Source: Ignavibacteriales bacterium | Lineage (GTDB): Bacteria; Bacteroidota; Ignavibacteria; Ignavibacteriales; Ignavibacteriaceae | Assembly (NCBI GenBank): GCA_020061995.1 | Contig: JAGUXE010000374.1 | Span: 1-5,780, forward strand | Reading direction: 5' to 3' | Length of the DNA: 5,780 nt | Position numbers and translations under genes: made by a program | Shown here: piece by piece, positions 3,290-5,780 of the stretch | How positions within the stretch are numbered: position 1 is the stretch's first letter | Layout of the letters: the number at the start of each line of letters is the position of its first letter | The notes under the pieces: generated by a model | Seen by the model: the letters and a program-made list of their open reading frames with translations, nothing else | Told to the model about the DNA's origin: nothing | Database searches by the model: none

Positions 3290-5780
3290 ATGAAGTCAAT
3301 AATTTTCACCTTCATTATATCTCTCCAACTTACGTCATTCATAATGGCACAAATGCCGATGCCAACCCAAGCTATGGCTGTACCCAATAATCAAGTACGT
3401 GCAATTGCTGTCGATGGTGATTTTACTTACATCGGGGGTGATTTCAATTACGTCGGTCCACATAATGGTTTTGGTACCCAAGTTGATAAAAATAGCGGGG
3501 TTCACGATTACCGATTTCCAATAATCAACGGAAGAGTTTTGTGCTCTCTCCCGGACGGAAATGGTGGATGGTATGTTGGTGGTGCATTCTATAAAGTAGG
3601 TGATCACGATCGGCTTAACATTGTGCATTTAAATGCTGATGGTTCTGTTGATAATAACTGGAAACCGGAAGCAAATGGTGATGTGAGTGTAATGGTTCGT
3701 GATGGAGATTTCTTATATGTCGGTGGGCTCTTTTGGATTATCGGAGAAAGAGCTAGAAGTAAAATCGCAAGGATTCACATTGCTGACGGCACAGTTGATG
3801 AGGAGTGGAGCGCAGATGCTAATGCATGGGTTAAAACAATTTTGATCGACGAAAAGAATATCTATGTGGGGGGAAATTTTCAATGGATTGGTGGAAAGCA
3901 AATAAATTACATTGCGAGAACGAATAAAATAAATGGAGAAGTCGATACAGTTTGGAACCCAAATGCTAATGATAATGTGACCAAAATTCTAAAACATGGA
4001 AACAAGCTCTATGTATCCGGTAAGTTCTCAAATGTTGGAGGAGCGGCAAGGTGGGGTTTGGCTAAATTAAACAATATTGATGGCTCAGCGGAAAATGACT
4101 GGATTTGCAATGCTAGTTCATATGTCACAGCTGTTGAGTTGGATATTAATAATGAAAAGCTTTATGTAGGAGGCTTGTTTCCCGACAGTAGTGGTAATTG
4201 GGATGAATTATACGTAAAAAGGTTTCATTTTGCTACAGGAGAAATTGATACTACTTGGAATCAGTCATCGTTTACATTTAATGACATCCGTGAATTAAAA
4301 TTAGATGGAAATTTTGTTTATATAGGAGGTAAATTCAACAAAATAAATGGTCCGGGAAAAAGATTTATTGCAAGACTAAGAAAAACTGATGCTTCATTAG
4401 ATGAATCATGGAAACTTGAGGCTGAGTGGGATGTTCAATCGATAGTCTTTAATGAAGATAAAATGTTTGTCGGTGGGTGGTTCAAATCTATTGGGGGGAA
4501 ATTTAGACATAAAGTAGCTCGAATAAATAACATAACCGGTGAACTAGACACCCTCTGGAATCCAAATGTTGAAACAATTATGGAATATGCCTATGTTTAT
4601 GCGATTGCTGTTGATGAGAACGCAGTTTATTTTGGGGGTGATTTCATGTACGTAAACGGAGTTAGTTGTAAAAATTTGGCTAAGGTAAATAAGTCAAACG
4701 GGAAGCTCGATTCACTATGGAAACCCAACCCAAATGGATATATCTATGCTATTACACTAAATGGTGGGTATGTCTATTTGGGAGGCTCTTTTACTTCAAT
4801 CAGCGGACAGCAAATTGCGAGGTTGATAAAAATGAACAAAACAGATGGAAGCCCCGTCAGCCAATGGAATCCGCGCCCAAATTCAGCTGTTGAGACGATT
4901 GTTTTTGATGGGGAACTGATTTATGTTGGCGGCGGATTTAATGCTATTAGCGGATTGTCAAGAAATAGTTTAGCACGATTGGACGATATTACCGGTGCAG
5001 TTGATACATTATTCAATCCGATACCGAGTTGCAAAGTTACGAGTATCGCTGTTGATGAAAGTGATTTGTATGTTGGAGGATGTTTTATTACAATAGGGGG
5101 GGTTACAAGAAACTATTTGGCTAAAATTAATAAATCTACCGGACTCGTAAATCCTCAGTGGAACCCTAATGCTAACAACAGTGTATCAACTCTCATCAGT
5201 AATGGAAATGATATTTATATAGGAGGAAATTTTAGTAATGTCGGCGGTCAGCCAAGAAATTATTTAGCTAAATTAAATAAAACTAATGGTGATGCAGATC
5301 CATCATGGAATCCGGTTGGGGGTAATTATGTCAGGAAAATGGTTTCATCTAATGATGATATTTATGTCGGTGGAACATTCATATCTTTTAACGGAAAATG
5401 GCGTCCATATTTAGCACTGTTTACTAACAGAATTTTGCCGGTCGAACTTACTTCATTTAAAGGAGAAATAATTAATAATAATGTTCAATTAGATTGGACT
5501 ACAGCAACTGAAAATAACTCACATAGATTTGTAATAGAGAAAAACTTCAATTCTGAGTGGAGACCAATCGGTTATGTCAATGCATCAGGAAATAGTACCA
5601 CACCCAGATCATATCGTTTTATTGATGAAATCAGTGATGCAAGTTCATTAACCTATAGATTAAAAATTGTGGACTTTGACGGTTCATACGAATATAGCAG
5701 CACAATTAGTTTAAATATTAATCATGCCTTTGAATACTCATTAGATCAAAACTATCCAAATCCTTTTAATCCAAGTACAA
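3290..5780 (+). CDS. Secreted delta-60-repeat beta-propeller protein with T9SS sorting domain (3' end outside window)
   Basis: The frame is open from ATG 3290 to the window edge (830 residues seen). Residues 1-20 form a signal peptide (K2, hydrophobic core IIFTFIISL, cleavage likely after A20 before Q21). Residues about 36-715 are 14 tandem repeats with the core Y[VI]GGxF, at Y47, 95, 143, 192, 241, 292, 344, F393, Y447, 496, 545, 594, 643 and 692. Each repeat reads roughly 'V.ai..dg..iYvGG.F..igG...n.laklnk.tG.vd..WnPn.n', the delta-60 pattern of beta-propeller blades; fourteen blades would suit two seven-bladed propellers (inference). Residues 716-810 (LPVELTSFKGEI..., LDWTTATENNSHRFVIEK..., YRLKIVDFDGSYEYSSTI) are the fibronectin-like linker common before sorting domains. 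Residues 814-830 (FEYSLDQNYPNPFNPST) start the T9SS type A C-terminal domain; some 70-80 further residues are expected. The protein is probably exported and surface-attached or released; its ligand is unknown. There are no catalytic motifs. Confidence 0.93.
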   Translation, partial: MKSIIFTFIISLQLTSFIMAQMPMPTQAMAVPNNQVRAIAVDGDFTYIGGDFNYVGPHNGFGTQVDKNSGVHDYRFPIINGRVLCSLPDGNGGWYVGGAFYKVGDHDRLNIVHLNADGSVDNNWKPEANGDVSVMVRDGDFLYVGGLFWIIGERARSKIARIHIADGTVDEEWSADANAWVKTILIDEKNIYVGGNFQWIGGKQINYIARTNKINGEVDTVWNPNANDNVTKILKHGNKLYVSGKFSNVGGAARWGLAKLNNIDGSAENDWICNASSYVTAVELDINNEKLYVGGLFPDSSGNWDELYVKRFHFATGEIDTTWNQSSFTFNDIRELKLDGNFVYIGGKFNKINGPGKRFIARLRKTDASLDESWKLEAEWDVQSIVFNEDKMFVGGWFKSIGGKFRHKVARINNITGELDTLWNPNVETIMEYAYVYAIAVDENAVYFGGDFMYVNGVSCKNLAKVNKSNGKLDSLWKPNPNGYIYAITLNGGYVYLGGSFTSISGQQIARLIKMNKTDGSPVSQWNPRPNSAVETIVFDGELIYVGGGFNAISGLSRNSLARLDDITGAVDTLFNPIPSCKVTSIAVDESDLYVGGCFITIGGVTRNYLAKINKSTGLVNPQWNPNANNSVSTLISNGNDIYIGGNFSNVGGQPRNYLAKLNKTNGDADPSWNPVGGNYVRKMVSSNDDIYVGGTFISFNGKWRPYLALFTNRILPVELTSFKGEIINNNVQLDWTTATENNSHRFVIEKNFNSEWRPIGYVNASGNSTTPRSYRFIDEISDASSLTYRLKIVDFDGSYEYSSTISLNINHAFEYSLDQNYPNPFNPST
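3395..5434 (+). repeat. 14 tandem coding repeats of about 147 nt (delta-60-like blades)
   Basis: Within the T9SS gene the Y[VI]GG cores recur at spacings of 48, 48, 49, 49, 51, 52, 49, 54, 49, 49, 49, 49 and 49 residues, so the unit is typically 147 nt. The repeats are alike at the protein level (YVGG core, WNPN end) but visibly diverged in DNA, which suggests an old expansion rather than recent tandem duplication. The longer units are blades 5, 6 and 8, where blade 6 has lost the usual GG...R turn and blade 8 has a short insertion (TIMEYAY). Confidence 0.85.
5435..5719 (+). other. Fibronectin-like linker domain region of the T9SS protein
   Basis: This codes for residues 716-810. The opening LPVELTSFKGE, the 'V.LDWTTATE' strand, 'F.IEK' and 'Y.YRLK.VDFDGSYEYS' form the well-known domain found just before T9SS sorting domains in Ignavibacteria and other Bacteroidota. 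It is thought to be a spacer between the functional part and the sorting tail. Confidence 0.75.
5720..5780 (+). other. Start of T9SS type A C-terminal sorting domain (cut by window end)
   Basis: This codes for residues 811-830, ending in the hallmark LDQNYPNPFNPST. The remaining strands of the sorting domain (typically with 'ikY.lp...v.l.vynllGqev..l') would follow outside the window. The signal directs a protein already exported by Sec across the outer membrane via the type IX system, with removal of the tail. Confidence 0.85.

Noticed and set aside
3335..3901. Two minus-strand open frames (3335-3628 and 3713-3901) inside the T9SS gene
   Set aside because: Both are antisense to the repeat region with its clear delta-60 pattern; they arise from the repeat composition.

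Overview
The window looks like a piece of a genome from the Ignavibacteria/Chlorobi side of the Bacteroidota. The main reason is the long plus-strand gene at the right, whose visible end reads as a type IX secretion (T9SS) sorting signal of the YPNPFNPST kind, preceded by the LPVELTSF-type linker domain that commonly goes with it in that group. The organism call is inference from protein style only.

Left and centre (about 1-3191, all minus strand) is a compact set of genes typical of plasmids, integrative elements and phages. In transcription order from the right these are: a RadC-family JAB/JAMM protein broken into two frames by a -1 shift at a five-base homopolymer; a Gam/Gp157-like coiled-coil protein; a predicted OB-fold-like, probably ssDNA-binding protein; and an ArdC-type antirestriction protein with an HELIH zinc motif. 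Their spacing (22-nt gap, 17-nt overlap, ATGA overlap) says they form one operon. All have known or plausible roles in protecting or processing incoming DNA.

A 309-nt non-coding stretch (513-821) follows. It holds a pair of 29-nt direct repeats spaced exactly 32 nt apart, a possible promoter and a 15-nt interrupted palindrome. Then comes a second small transcription unit: a 63-residue MerR/excisionase-type helix-turn-helix protein, coupled by a TAATG overlap to an unrecognised protein that runs off the left edge and could be a replication or winged-helix type protein.

Right (3290-5780, plus strand, divergent from the operon) is a secreted protein of at least 830 residues. It has a signal peptide, 14 tandem delta-60-like beta-propeller repeats of about 49 residues, a fibronectin-like linker and the start of the T9SS C-terminal domain; the window ends inside it. 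It looks like an ordinary host surface or extracellular protein. The short gap at 3192-3289 is therefore a place where mobile-type and host-type genes meet.

No RNA gene, CRISPR array, transposase or integrase was seen. I do not see a clearly new multi-gene system. The points most worth a second look are the frameshifted RadC, the phased repeats beside the HTH gene, and the poorly characterised OB-like and left-edge proteins.
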